From: DASUBV01 sp036501025
Lineage (GTDB): Bacteria > Actinomycetota > Actinomycetes > Streptosporangiales > Streptosporangiaceae
Assembly: GCA_036501025.1 (NCBI GenBank)
Contig: DASYBB010000238.1
Location: 20,697 to 84,696 of the forward strand
DNA length: 64,000 bases
Direction: 5' to 3'
Shown one piece after another: positions 24,914 to 34,369 of this stretch. Every line of letters begins with the position of its first letter. The stretch's first letter is position 1. The position numbers and the translations under genes are program-made. A model generated the notes under the pieces. That model saw only the letters and a list, made by a program, of their open reading frames with translations, was not told the origin of the DNA and made no database searches.

Positions 24914-25516
24914 ATGGGTCAGAAGACGGTCCGGTTCAGCGACCTGAGCGGCGAGATCATCACCGACGAGGCGCCCGCGCGCATCGTGATCCACGAGCAC
25001 CCGGACCTGGTCGGCGGCCCGGTGGAGATCGACGTGCTGGCCGACGAGGCCCTCGGCGTGGAGAAGTCGGCGGTCCGGGTGACCGTGCTCGACCTGTACC
25101 TGCCGGGGAACGACGAGCCGCAGCGTGTCACCGTGCTGGCCGACGACTTCGACAAGACCGCCACTGACAGCCCCATGAGCGAGCTGCTGGCCGCGGCGCG
25201 GCCCGCGCGGCGCAGCAGCCGGTCCGCCGCGAGCAGCCCGGCCCGCGGTGCGGCGGCCAGCTTCGCCACGCTCGAGACCGCCGGGCGGCCGCACAAGGGC
25301 CGGATCACCGAGGCCGAGCAGCGCTACGTCCGCGACCACTTCGACGCCATCAACGAGCGGCTGGCGGCCGAGGGCCTGCGCCCGATCGACCTGGACGACC
25401 CGGCCCACATCGAGCGCTACGACCTGGCCGACCTGGCCGCCAAGCGCGGCGCGGCCGCGGCCGCACCCGTCGCCGCCGGCGGCCGGTCCCGGGCCGCCGC
25501 CAGCGCGGCCGCCTGA
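24914..25516 (+). CDS. Unrecognised two-part protein with basic Ala/Ser linker
   Basis: 200 residues from ATG 24914, with GGGAGGCACC upstream. The N-terminal part (1-92, KTVRFSDLSGEIITDEA, then IVIHEHPDLVGGPVEIDV) is predicted beta-rich. A linker at about 95-120 is rich in Ala, Arg and Ser (ARPARRSSRSAASSPARG). The C-terminal part (about 130-182) is helical, with KGRITEAEQRYVRDHFDAIN and LRPIDLDDPAHIERY. The organisation (beta domain, basic linker, small helical domain with a GR turn) recalls Lsr2-type DNA-binding proteins, but I see no real sequence match. I do not assign a function. A hairpin follows the gene. Confidence 0.75.
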   Translation: MGQKTVRFSDLSGEIITDEAPARIVIHEHPDLVGGPVEIDVLADEALGVEKSAVRVTVLDLYLPGNDEPQRVTVLADDFDKTATDSPMSELLAAARPARRSSRSAASSPARGAAASFATLETAGRPHKGRITEAEQRYVRDHFDAINERLAAEGLRPIDLDDPAHIERYDLADLAAKRGAAAAAPVAAGGRSRAAASAAA

Positions 25517-25536
25517 CCCGGCCGCCTGACCCGGCC

Positions 25537-25567
25537 GCGGGCCTGGTGCGTACCGCATCAGGCCCGC
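25537..25567 (+). terminator. Hairpin after the 24914-25516 gene
   Basis: Arms GCGGGCCTGGTGCG and CGCATCAGGCCCGC (14 bp with one G/T-type mismatch) enclose TAC, 20 bases after the stop. Confidence 0.65.
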
Positions 25568-25760
25568 GCAATGGGCACAATTGTCCGCCCGCCCCGTTCC
25601 CTGGCGGCCCGATCGACATTCCTGATGGCAGTCATTGACGCCGTCCCGTCCCGGTCGGCAGTATTCGGGGATGGCCTGACGGGGTTAGACCACGTTTCGC
25701 CTATTAACGGATCCGCCGCGAGCCGGCGCGGCGGGCGGCAGATGTCAGCGGAGGTCATGC

Positions 25761-26528
25761 GTGGCCAGCTTCCGCTCTCTCGACGACGTCGAGATCGCCT
25801 ACTACAGCTGGGGGCCGGCCACCGGCCGGCCGCTCGTGCTGCATCACGGCTTCATCAGCAACGCGCAGCACAACTGGGAAGAGCGCGGCGTCGTGGCCGC
25901 CCTGGTCAGCGCCGGCCACCGCGTAGTGGCCCTGGACGCCCGCGGCCACGGCCGGTCGGCCAAGCCGCACGACCCCCGGCTGTACGGCGAGGCCCGGATG
26001 GCCGCTGACCTGTCCCGGCTACTCGACATCCTCGGCGCGCCCGTCGTCGATCTCGCCGGCTACTCGATGGGCGCCGTCGTGGCCCTCATCGCCGCCGCCC
26101 GCGACTCGCGCATCGGCCGCCTGGCCATCGGCGGCGTGGGACCCCCGCTGGTGATGGAGTTAGCGGACGACGACCGCCGCGCCGCGCTGCGCCGCTCGCT
26201 GGCCGACGCGCTGCGGGTGCCCGACCCGTCCGCCATCACCCATGTCGGCGCCCGCCAGTTCCGGACGTTCGCGGACTACGTGGGCGGCGACCGGCTGGCG
26301 CTGGCGGCCCACGCCGAGGCCCTGTACAGCGATCCCATCCCGGTCCACCTGATCACCGTCCCGACCCTCGTCCTGGCCGGCGACGCCGACCCGCTGACCC
26401 GCCGGGCCGGCGAGCTGGCCGCGGCCATGCCCCGCGCCACCCTGACGACCCTGCCGGGCGATCACCTCGGCGTGCCGGCCAGCGCGGCCTTCGCGATCGC
26501 GCTGGTCGAGTTCTTCCGCCAGTGCTGA
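25761..26528 (+). CDS. Alpha/beta hydrolase
   Basis: 255 residues from GTG 25761, preceded by GCGGAGG six bases upstream. Catalytic triad: nucleophile Ser102 in AGYSMGA, Asp near 212 in LAGDADPLT and His near 235 in PGDHLGV. The oxyanion-hole region is LHHGFISN (28-35). GHGRSAKP near 63-70 is a common block of esterases and dienelactone-type hydrolases. A small cap domain lies between about 130 and 185. Substrate unknown; the acyl-CoA synthetase 140 bp downstream is codirectional, which hints at lipid or ester use but does not prove an operon. Confidence 0.9.
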   Translation: MASFRSLDDVEIAYYSWGPATGRPLVLHHGFISNAQHNWEERGVVAALVSAGHRVVALDARGHGRSAKPHDPRLYGEARMAADLSRLLDILGAPVVDLAGYSMGAVVALIAAARDSRIGRLAIGGVGPPLVMELADDDRRAALRRSLADALRVPDPSAITHVGARQFRTFADYVGGDRLALAAHAEALYSDPIPVHLITVPTLVLAGDADPLTRRAGELAAAMPRATLTTLPGDHLGVPASAAFAIALVEFFRQC

Positions 26529-26668
26529 GGCCCGATGCAGCCGGCTCCCGCGCAGGATCTCGGGCCGGCGGGTGTCCTCGCCGGGGATGTCCTGATAGGA
26601 ATGCAACCAGCGGCCCCGGCGTCTTGCCCCGGAGGCCGCCCGCGTGCTGGCCGTAAGAGGGGATCGCC

Positions 26669-28231
<1,563 letters not shown>

Positions 28232-28274
28232 CTTCTCCCGAAACGGATCGCCCGCCGGGCGCCCCCGCCGCCGG

Positions 28275-28910
28275 CTATCCGTCGTCCTCGCCGCGGCCCG
28301 GGTCGCCGGGGCGGCGGGCCAGCCGCGGCGAGACGATGAAGTACAGCTGGACCACGGCCAGCGCGATCACGCTGGCCACGGTGCTGGCCGGGCAGATCAG
28401 CGCGGCCAGCGCGTAGAGGACCTGGGCGAGCAGGATCCGGCGCCGGAAGATGGCCAGCCGGGCACGGGCCTGGTCGCCCGAGACGCCGGCACCCGGTTGG
28501 GTCGCGCCCGGCTCGCCCCCGGCCGGGCCGCCCGCGCCGGGCAGGAACGCCCGGCGGCCGTGCCGCGCCGCCCACTCCAGGGTCACCCCGAGCAGCAGGA
28601 TGTTCAGTCAGTAGAGGCCGACCGCCAGCCGCAGGTGGACGTAGTGGGCCAGCAGCGCCGCGGTGAACGGCAGCAGGGTGTGGACGGCCAGCCAGAAGGT
28701 CCCCAGCATGGTGAAGCTGAGCAGGTACGCCGCGAAGCTCGGCCCCAGGTGGGCGAGGGCGCGCCCGAGGCCGTGCTCGCTGTACGCGGCGGCGGCCGGC
28801 ACCCGCAGGTCGAGCACGAGCAGCGTCATGGCCACCGCGAACAGCCCGTCGGTCAGCGCGGTGAGATGCTCCAGGCTCTGCCCGGAGAACCGGTTGTACG
28901 GCTCGTTCAC
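28275..28910 (-). pseudogene. TMEM175-like (DUF1211) potassium channel gene interrupted by an in-frame TGA
   Basis: Reading from GTG 28910 (VNEPYNRFSGQSLEHL), codons 1-100 encode the family start ALTDGLFAVAMTLLVLDL, where FSDG-type residues line the channel pore in TMEM175 proteins, and three to four helices ending LRLAVGLY. Codon 101 (28608-28610) is TGA. The same frame then continues LNILLLGVTLEWAARHG and further helices (LLAQVLYALAALICP, VIALAVVQLYFIVSP) to a stop at 28275. A Trp codon (TGG) at this place would restore a normal 211-residue protein, so a single G-to-A change is enough to explain the break. A sequencing error or rare readthrough cannot be excluded. Confidence 0.75.
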
Positions 28911-29097
28911 CCTCACATGATGACGGCTCCAGCGCGCCCCCCGCGGGCTGACCGCGTCGCTGGCCCGGCCTCGCCGGGGTGGGCCGCGCCACCCGTACGA
29001 CCCGGGTAGCGCGCGACGGACGGCCAGTTCATCCTGTGGTTGGTCGACGCTATGCCGGCGCCCGGATACCGTCAGATCCCATGCAGCCGACCTGCGG

Positions 29098-30429
29098 ATG
29101 TCCGGAGTGACCGTCCGCGGCATCAGCCTGCGCCCGGCCGCGGTGCTGCGCCGGGGCGGCGGCGGCGACTCGCGCCCGCCGCCCCGGCCGGACACCCCCG
29201 CCGCGGGCGCAGCCCTGCCTGCCGCGGCGGCGCGGCCGCGGTCCCTGAGCGCCGCCTACTACCGGGCGCGGCAGTTCGCCCTCACCCACGCGCTGGTCAC
29301 CGACGCCGTGCTGGCCCTGGTGCTGGCCGGGGTCTGCACGCCGTGGCTGGTGACGACGCGGCCCAGCCCGCTGTCGTGGCTGCTGCAGGCCGGCCTGCTG
29401 ATTCCGCTGGCCTGGCGCCGGCGGTACCTGGCCGGGGTGTTCGTCGTCGTGTGCGCCGTGGCCCTGGTCCAGTGGCTCGTCGGCATCCGGCTCGTCGCTG
29501 ACCTCGCCCTGCTGGTGGCGCTGTCGACGCTCGCGACGTACCGCCCGCGCCGGGTCGCCCTCGCCGCGGCGGGCGTCCTGGAGCTCGGCGCGGTCCTGGC
29601 CTCGGTGGCCTGGCGCCTGGCCGGATCCTGGCTGAGCTCCCTGGTGTTCCTGTCCGGCATGGTCGCCGCGGCCCTGCTGCTCGGCATCAGCGTCCGCGCC
29701 CGCAGCGCGCTGGTGGCCACGCTCACCGAGCGGGCCGGCCGCCTGGAGCGGGAGCGCGACCAGCAGGCCCAGATCGCCGCCGCCGCCGAGCGCACCCGCA
29801 TCGCCCGCGAGATGCACGACGTGATCGGCCACCAGCTGGCCGTCATCGTCAGCCTGGCCGACGGTGCGGCGGCCAAGCTGGCCAGCGACCCGCCGCGCGC
29901 GGCGGCCGCCATCGCCAGCGTGGCCGACGTCGGCCGCCAGGCCCTGGGCGAGACCCGCGGGCTGCTGGGCGTGCTGCGCGCCGACGGCAGCGGCGACGGG
30001 CTGGCCCCGCAGCCGGGCCTGGCCGGCCTGGGCGACCTGGTCGCCCAGACCCGCGCCACCGGCCTGGCCGCGACGCTCGACTGCCCCGGCGACGCGGCCG
30101 GGCTGGCCGCCGACATCCAGCTGGCCGTCTACCGGATCGCCCAGGAGGCCATCACCAACACCCTCCGGCACGCCAGCGGAGCGCAGGCCGTCGCGGTGCG
30201 GGTCACCATCGGCCCGGCCAGCGTCGAGCTGGAGGTCACCGACGACGGCCGCCCCGCGCCCGGTGCCGGGCCGGGCCGGGCGAGCACCCCGGCACCGGGC
30301 CCGGCGGGCGGGCAGGGCCTGGCCGGCATGCGGGAGCGTGCCCGGGCCTACGGCGGCTCGGTAACGGCCGGCCCCGGGCCGTCCGGCTGGGTGGTCCGGG
30401 CCACCTTCCCGACGGGACGGCGGCGATGA
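29098..30429 (+). CDS. Sensor histidine kinase, NarL/DesK type
   Basis: 443 residues from ATG 29098; a GTG at 29107 is an alternative. A Gly/Pro/Arg-rich cytoplasmic start is followed by four to six membrane helices (about 65-205), with very short loops, so the signal is probably sensed in or at the membrane. The HisKA_3 dimerisation box is RTRIAREMHDVIGHQLAVI with His240. The ATPase domain has NTLRHA (N-box), DDGRP and GQGLAGMRERARAYGG (G-box). The gene overlaps the response-regulator start by 4 bp. It diverges from the broken TMEM175-like gene. Confidence 0.93.
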   Translation: MSGVTVRGISLRPAAVLRRGGGGDSRPPPRPDTPAAGAALPAAAARPRSLSAAYYRARQFALTHALVTDAVLALVLAGVCTPWLVTTRPSPLSWLLQAGLLIPLAWRRRYLAGVFVVVCAVALVQWLVGIRLVADLALLVALSTLATYRPRRVALAAAGVLELGAVLASVAWRLAGSWLSSLVFLSGMVAAALLLGISVRARSALVATLTERAGRLERERDQQAQIAAAAERTRIAREMHDVIGHQLAVIVSLADGAAAKLASDPPRAAAAIASVADVGRQALGETRGLLGVLRADGSGDGLAPQPGLAGLGDLVAQTRATGLAATLDCPGDAAGLAADIQLAVYRIAQEAITNTLRHASGAQAVAVRVTIGPASVELEVTDDGRPAPGAGPGRASTPAPGPAGGQGLAGMRERARAYGGSVTAGPGPSGWVVRATFPTGRRR

Positions 30430-31106
30430 GCGTCCGGGTCCTCCTGGTCGACGACCAGGCCCTGCTGCGCTCCGGCTTCCGGATGGTCCTGGAAGAACAG
30501 GACGACATCGAGGTCGTCGGCGAGGCCGCCGACGGCGACGAGGCCGTCGCCCGGGCCAGCGAGCTGTCGCCGGACGTCGTTCTGATGGACGTGCGGATGC
30601 CCGGCAGCGACGGCATCGACGCGACCCGCCGGATCGTCGCCCAGCTGCCCGCGGTCCGGGTGCTCATCCTCACGACCTTCGACCTGGACGAGTACGCCTT
30701 CACCGCGCTCCGGTTCGGGGCCAGCGGCTTCCTGCTTAAGGACGTCCGCCCGGCCGAGCTGGCCGGGGCCATCCGCTGCGTGGCCGAGGGCGATGCCGTG
30801 GTCGCCCCGAGCGTCACCCGCCGGCTCCTCGATGCCTACGCCCACCGCCTGCCGGACCTGCGGCCCGGCCGGGACCCCGCCAAGGACCAGGGCCTGGCCC
30901 TGCTCACCGAGCGGGAAGTCGGGATCCTCACCGAGGTCGCGGGCGGGCTGTCCAACCAGGAGATCGCGGCCAAGCTCTGCCTGGCCGAGGCCACCGTGAA
31001 GACGCACCTCGGCCGGATCCTGGCCAAGCTCGCCCTGCGCGACCGGGTCCAGGCCGTGGTCTACGCCTACCAGACCGGGCTGGTCCGGCCCGGCGCGCCT
31101 AGCTGA
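30426..31106 (+). CDS. NarL/LuxR family response regulator
   Basis: 226 residues. Receiver domain 1-120 with the acidic pair DD at 9-10, phosphorylation site Asp55 (VVLMDVRMPG), Thr in LILTTFD and Lys in FLLKDVRP. A LuxR-type helix-turn-helix follows (about 158-215), with LTEREVGILTEVAGGLSNQEIA and AEATVKTHLGRILAKL. ATGA overlap with the kinase gene. The receiver-HTH linker carries an unusually long Asp/Arg/Pro stretch (HRLPDLRPGRDPAKDQG). The two membrane-protein genes just downstream are plausible targets. Confidence 0.94.
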   Translation: MSVRVLLVDDQALLRSGFRMVLEEQDDIEVVGEAADGDEAVARASELSPDVVLMDVRMPGSDGIDATRRIVAQLPAVRVLILTTFDLDEYAFTALRFGASGFLLKDVRPAELAGAIRCVAEGDAVVAPSVTRRLLDAYAHRLPDLRPGRDPAKDQGLALLTEREVGILTEVAGGLSNQEIAAKLCLAEATVKTHLGRILAKLALRDRVQAVVYAYQTGLVRPGAPS

Positions 31107-31166
31107 CCGCCGATCCGGCTCGCCAACGGGCCGGGCTGACCTGACACAACGCCCAAGGAGCACGAA

Positions 31167-31643
31167 ATGCCGCCCACGATCGCGGACCGCGCGAGATCGC
31201 TGACGAAATTCAACCTGTCGCCCCGGCACCGGCCGCCAGGGGTAGTTGTCGTCGCCGCCGTCACGGTCCTGTGCGCGGCGCTCTCCCTGCTGGCTGACGA
31301 GCTGATCGTGCGGGCCGGCACCGCCGTATTCCCTGCCACCAGGGGATACGTGCACTTCCAGTTCGGCGACTACGCCAAGCTCACCGTCATCGGCGTCGTC
31401 GCCGCCGGAATCGGCTGGCCGATCGTCGCCCGGCTGACCTCGGACCCGCGCTGGGCGTTCCTCCGCCTGGCTGTCGCCGTGACCGCGGTCTGCCTCCTGC
31501 CCGACCTGTACATCTGGCTGCGGGGGCAGCCGGGCCAGGCCGTCCTCGTCCTGGTCGCGATGCACCTGGCCATCGGCCTGATCACCTACAACCTGCTGGT
31601 CCGCCTCGCGCCCGTCCGGCCCGAGCCTCAGCAGACCCGCTAA
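31167..31643 (+). CDS. Four-helix membrane protein (DUF6069-like)
   Basis: 158 residues from ATG 31167 with AAGGAG upstream. Four hydrophobic helices are visible: VVVVAAVTVLCAALSLL, KLTVIGVVAAGIGWPIVA, FLRLAVAVTAVCLLPDLYIW and AVLVLVAMHLAIGLITYNLL. The size and the pattern of helix 2-3 with the DPR turn match DUF6069 proteins found in actinomycetes. Function unknown. It follows the response regulator by 60 bp and precedes the next membrane-protein gene by 10 bp, so all four genes may be co-transcribed. Confidence 0.75.
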   Translation: MPPTIADRARSLTKFNLSPRHRPPGVVVVAAVTVLCAALSLLADELIVRAGTAVFPATRGYVHFQFGDYAKLTVIGVVAAGIGWPIVARLTSDPRWAFLRLAVAVTAVCLLPDLYIWLRGQPGQAVLVLVAMHLAIGLITYNLLVRLAPVRPEPQQTR

Positions 31644-31653
31644 GAAAGGCATC

Positions 31654-32487
31654 ATGCCCGTGCCGTCCCACAGCCGCAGCACCGCCCGCTTCCCGGAGCC
31701 GCTGGCCGCCAAGGTCCCGGAGATCACCGCCCTGTTCTGGGTCATCAAGATCCTGACCACCGGGATGGGGGAGGCAACCTCCGACTTCCTGATCAAGATC
31801 AACATCCTGCTCGGCGGGGTGGTCGGGCTGGCGGTGTTCGTCCTCGCGCTCTGGTGGCAGTTCCGGGTGCGGCGCTACATCGCCGTCGTTTACTGGCTGG
31901 CGGTGGCCATGGTCGCGGTCTTCGGCACGCTGGCCGCCGACGGACTGCACGTCGAGCTGCACGTCCCGTACATCGGGTCGACGATCTTCTACGCCATCAT
32001 CCTCGCCGTGGTCTTCTACCTGTGGCGCCGCAACGAGGGCACCCTGTCCATCCACAGCATCGTGACGCGGCGCCGGGAGACCTACTACTGGCTCACCGTG
32101 CTGGCGACGTTCGCCCTCGGCACCGCCCTCGGCGACCTGACCGCCATGACGCTGCACCTGGGCTTCCTGACCTCAGGTCTCATGTTCACCGGGCTCATCC
32201 TGATCCCGGCGCTGGCCTGGTGGCGGTTCGGCCTGAACGAGATCGTGGCCTTCTGGTGGGCCTACGTGCTGACCCGGCCGCTCGGCGCCTCGTTCGCCGA
32301 CTGGCTCAGCAAGCCGCATGCCCTGTCCGGCCTCAACCTCGGCGACGGCCAGGTGGCCGCGGTCGCCACCGTGATCATCGCCGTCCTGGTCGCCTACGTG
32401 GCCGTCGCCCGCAACGACATCCAGCCGCCCCTGACGCCGCTCACCCCGCCGCGCCCGTCCCCCGTCAGCGAAGCCGAGCCCACCTGA
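31654..32487 (+). CDS. COG4705-type membrane protein
   Basis: 277 residues from ATG 31654, about eight membrane helices. The protein contains an internal duplication: ITALFWVIKILTTGMGEATSD near residues 24-44 and YYWLTVLATFALGTALGDLTA near 145-165 are related helix starts with a conserved G-E/D-x-x-(S/A)-D pattern. FWWAYVLTRPLGASFADW near 215-232 is the third such block. COG4705 proteins are described as membrane-anchored proteins of unknown role. The acidic residues inside helices suggest ion or small-molecule transport (inference). The C terminus is Pro-rich. Confidence 0.82.
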   Translation: MPVPSHSRSTARFPEPLAAKVPEITALFWVIKILTTGMGEATSDFLIKINILLGGVVGLAVFVLALWWQFRVRRYIAVVYWLAVAMVAVFGTLAADGLHVELHVPYIGSTIFYAIILAVVFYLWRRNEGTLSIHSIVTRRRETYYWLTVLATFALGTALGDLTAMTLHLGFLTSGLMFTGLILIPALAWWRFGLNEIVAFWWAYVLTRPLGASFADWLSKPHALSGLNLGDGQVAAVATVIIAVLVAYVAVARNDIQPPLTPLTPPRPSPVSEAEPT

Positions 32488-32580
32488 CCCGGCCCGTCAG
32501 CGACGCCCGTGCCCGCCTGACCCGCCCCGTCAGCGACGCCGAGCCCGCCCGAGCGGGCCGGTCAGCCGGCAGGACCCACC

Positions 32581-32654
32581 CGAGCAGTCCGGTCAGGCCG
32601 GCCGAGCGCGCCCGAGCAGCCCGGTCAGGCCAGCCGAGCGCGCCCGAGCAGTCC
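32581..32654 (+). repeat. 32-bp tandem repeat upstream of the GNAT gene
   Basis: Two full units starting CGAGCAGYCCGGTCAGGCC (32581-32612 and 32613-32644) and a partial third from 32645. Related GTCAGCGACGCC copies lie just upstream (about 32498-32545). The array is between the COG4705 gene and the GNAT gene. Confidence 0.75.
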
Positions 32655-32693
32655 AGCCGGGCCGCCGGCCCGGCCCGCCAGTACGGTAGGCAG

Positions 32694-33356
32694 GTGTCGG
32701 CCGAACACCCCCTAGCCGCGATGATCGCCGCCGCCGCGGCCGGCCGGTTCCCGGACCCAGACAGGGGCTGGCAGCGGATGCCGCCGTGGAGGGCCGGCCT
32801 CGAGGCCGTCGCCGCGTTCACCGGGCATGCCGTGCTCGTCGTCGACCCAGCCCGTCCCGACCGCCAGCTCGCCGCCCTCGGAGCCGATGGCCTGGGCGGC
32901 GCGCACCACCCCCGGCTGATCGCCGCCCTGGCCGGCCCGGACGGCTGGATCGACAGCCTCGACCTGCTGCTGGCCGGCCGCGGCACCGGCGCCCCCGGCG
33001 TCCCGCCCCGCCTGGCCCCCCGGCCCGACCTCGCCGCCCACCCGCGTGCCGCCTTCGCGTCCCGGATCCGGGACGACGTCCGGCTGCTTGGCTACCCCGA
33101 CCGCGATCGCAGCGCGCTGGCCGTCATCAGCCGCGGAATCGCCGGCCTCACCGAGCTGAGCTTCGAGGTCGTGCCCGCGCACCGCGGCGCCGGGGCCGGC
33201 GCCGCCCTGGTCGCCGACGCGCTGACCACCATCCCGGCCGGCCAGCTCACCGTGGCCGCCGCCGCCCCCGGCAACGCCGCCAGCGTCCGTGCCCTCCTGT
33301 CCGCCGGCTTCACCCCCCTGGGCTCCCTCCAGCTCTTCCGCCCCGCCGCCACCTAG
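32694..33356 (+). CDS. GNAT-type acetyltransferase with unusual N-terminal half
   Basis: 220 residues from GTG 32694, with GGTAGG just upstream. The C-terminal part (about 150-218) fits a GNAT core: ELSFEVVPAHRGAGAGAALVADAL gives the acetyl-CoA loop (R-G-A-G-A) and AAAAPGNAASVRALLSAGFTPLGS the final strand-helix. The N-terminal 140 residues (RGWQRMPPWRAGLEAVAAFTGHAVLV) do not show the usual first GNAT strands and may be a fused substrate-recognition region. Acetyl acceptor unknown. Confidence 0.72.
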   Translation: MSAEHPLAAMIAAAAAGRFPDPDRGWQRMPPWRAGLEAVAAFTGHAVLVVDPARPDRQLAALGADGLGGAHHPRLIAALAGPDGWIDSLDLLLAGRGTGAPGVPPRLAPRPDLAAHPRAAFASRIRDDVRLLGYPDRDRSALAVISRGIAGLTELSFEVVPAHRGAGAGAALVADALTTIPAGQLTVAAAAPGNAASVRALLSAGFTPLGSLQLFRPAAT

Positions 33357-33738
33357 CAGCCAGCTGCCCCCCGCTCTCGCCCCTCGCCCCTCGCCTCCCG
33401 GCTGGGTACCGGTCACCCGGCGGGATGGACGTACGGGACTGGAGGGACTGCAGCGGCTGGTGAGACGCGGCGGCCTGCGGCTGCCCGCCAGGGAGCCCGT
33501 CCGGTCCAGCTCGCTCGGGTTCCGCTCTTGATCATGGGAGGCTCGCTCACACCCTGAGGTGAGGAGACCTCCCACGATCAAGGTCGAGCATCCTGCCCGC
33601 GAAACTCCAGCGGTGCGCGGGGTGGATGTGACTGACGTGGCCGCGGGGGCCGAGGCGCGGATGGCCCGAAGCCCGCCGATCGGGCACTGCGCGTGGCAGT
33701 TCGGCGAAGCGCGCCGCCTGGCCGCCCCGAGGGCGCGG
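33357..33738. other. Intergenic region between convergent genes, with a long inverted repeat
   Basis: No supported gene. It holds the 33527-33582 inverted repeat described separately. The remainder shows nothing recognisable. Confidence 0.5.
33527..33582. repeat. Inverted repeat with 26-base loop (GATCATGGGA type, copy 1)
   Basis: Left arm CTTGATCATGGGAGG (33527-33541) and right arm CCTCCCACGATCAAG (33568-33582) pair over 15 bp with one A/C mismatch around a 26-base loop. It lies between two convergent genes and could act as a bidirectional terminator. A similar structure occurs at 57111-57164. Confidence 0.7.
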
Positions 33739-34179
33739 TCACCGCGTGGGCGGAGCCACGAATATGCAGAACGGGTGCCCGGCCGGGTCGGCGTACACGC
33801 GCAGGGGCTCCTCGGGATCCTCGGAACGGTCGAACAGCAGCTTGGCGCCGAGGGCCAGTGTCCGATCATGCTGGCGGTCCAGCTCGGCCGCCGTCGGCAC
33901 GGTCAGGTCGACGTGCAGTTGCTTCGGTCGCGGGCCTTCCGGCCAGGTGGCGGCGGGGAGGCTGTCCACCTGCGCGAAAGCGATGCGGGTGGGGCCGGAC
34001 GGATCCTGCAGCACCAGCCAGTCTGCTCCCGCCGGGTCCGGCTCGCCGGCCACCGGCGGCTCGTCTCCGGACCGGTACTTCAGGCCCATCAGCTCACGGT
34101 AGAACTCCGCCAGCCGCCGCGCGTCCTCAGTGTCGAGGACCACCTGCCGCAGTTGCGGGAAGATCGGGGAGTCGCTCAT
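33739..34179 (-). CDS. VOC / glyoxalase-like protein
   Basis: 146 residues from ATG 34179 (MSDSPIFPQLRQVVLDTED). Two beta-alpha-beta-beta-beta modules of the vicinal oxygen chelate fold: first LRQVVLDTEDARRLAEFYRELMGLKY, second KQLHVDLTVPTAAELDRQHDRTLALGAKLLFD with DPAGHPFCIFV at the end, the standard closing block. Many actinobacterial relatives are annotated as glyoxalase-like with no tested substrate. No ribosome site is obvious; an ATG nine bases upstream (MLRMSDS) is possible. Confidence 0.87.
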   Translation of the reverse strand: MSDSPIFPQLRQVVLDTEDARRLAEFYRELMGLKYRSGDEPPVAGEPDPAGADWLVLQDPSGPTRIAFAQVDSLPAATWPEGPRPKQLHVDLTVPTAAELDRQHDRTLALGAKLLFDRSEDPEEPLRVYADPAGHPFCIFVAPPTR

Positions 34180-34369
34180 CCGCAGCATCTGCCCGCGCGG
34201 ACGGTCGGCCACACCTGCAGTTTCCGCGCCGCGGTGATCGCTCGTCGCGGGGTGCCCCGCCGGTCCAGCCGACCAGCCAGGATGTCGCGGCCGCGCCATT
34301 CAGCCCCGCGGAGCCGGGCTTGGCAGCCCGTCCGCTCAGCCGGCCAGCCGGGACGTCACCTCCGTCGGC

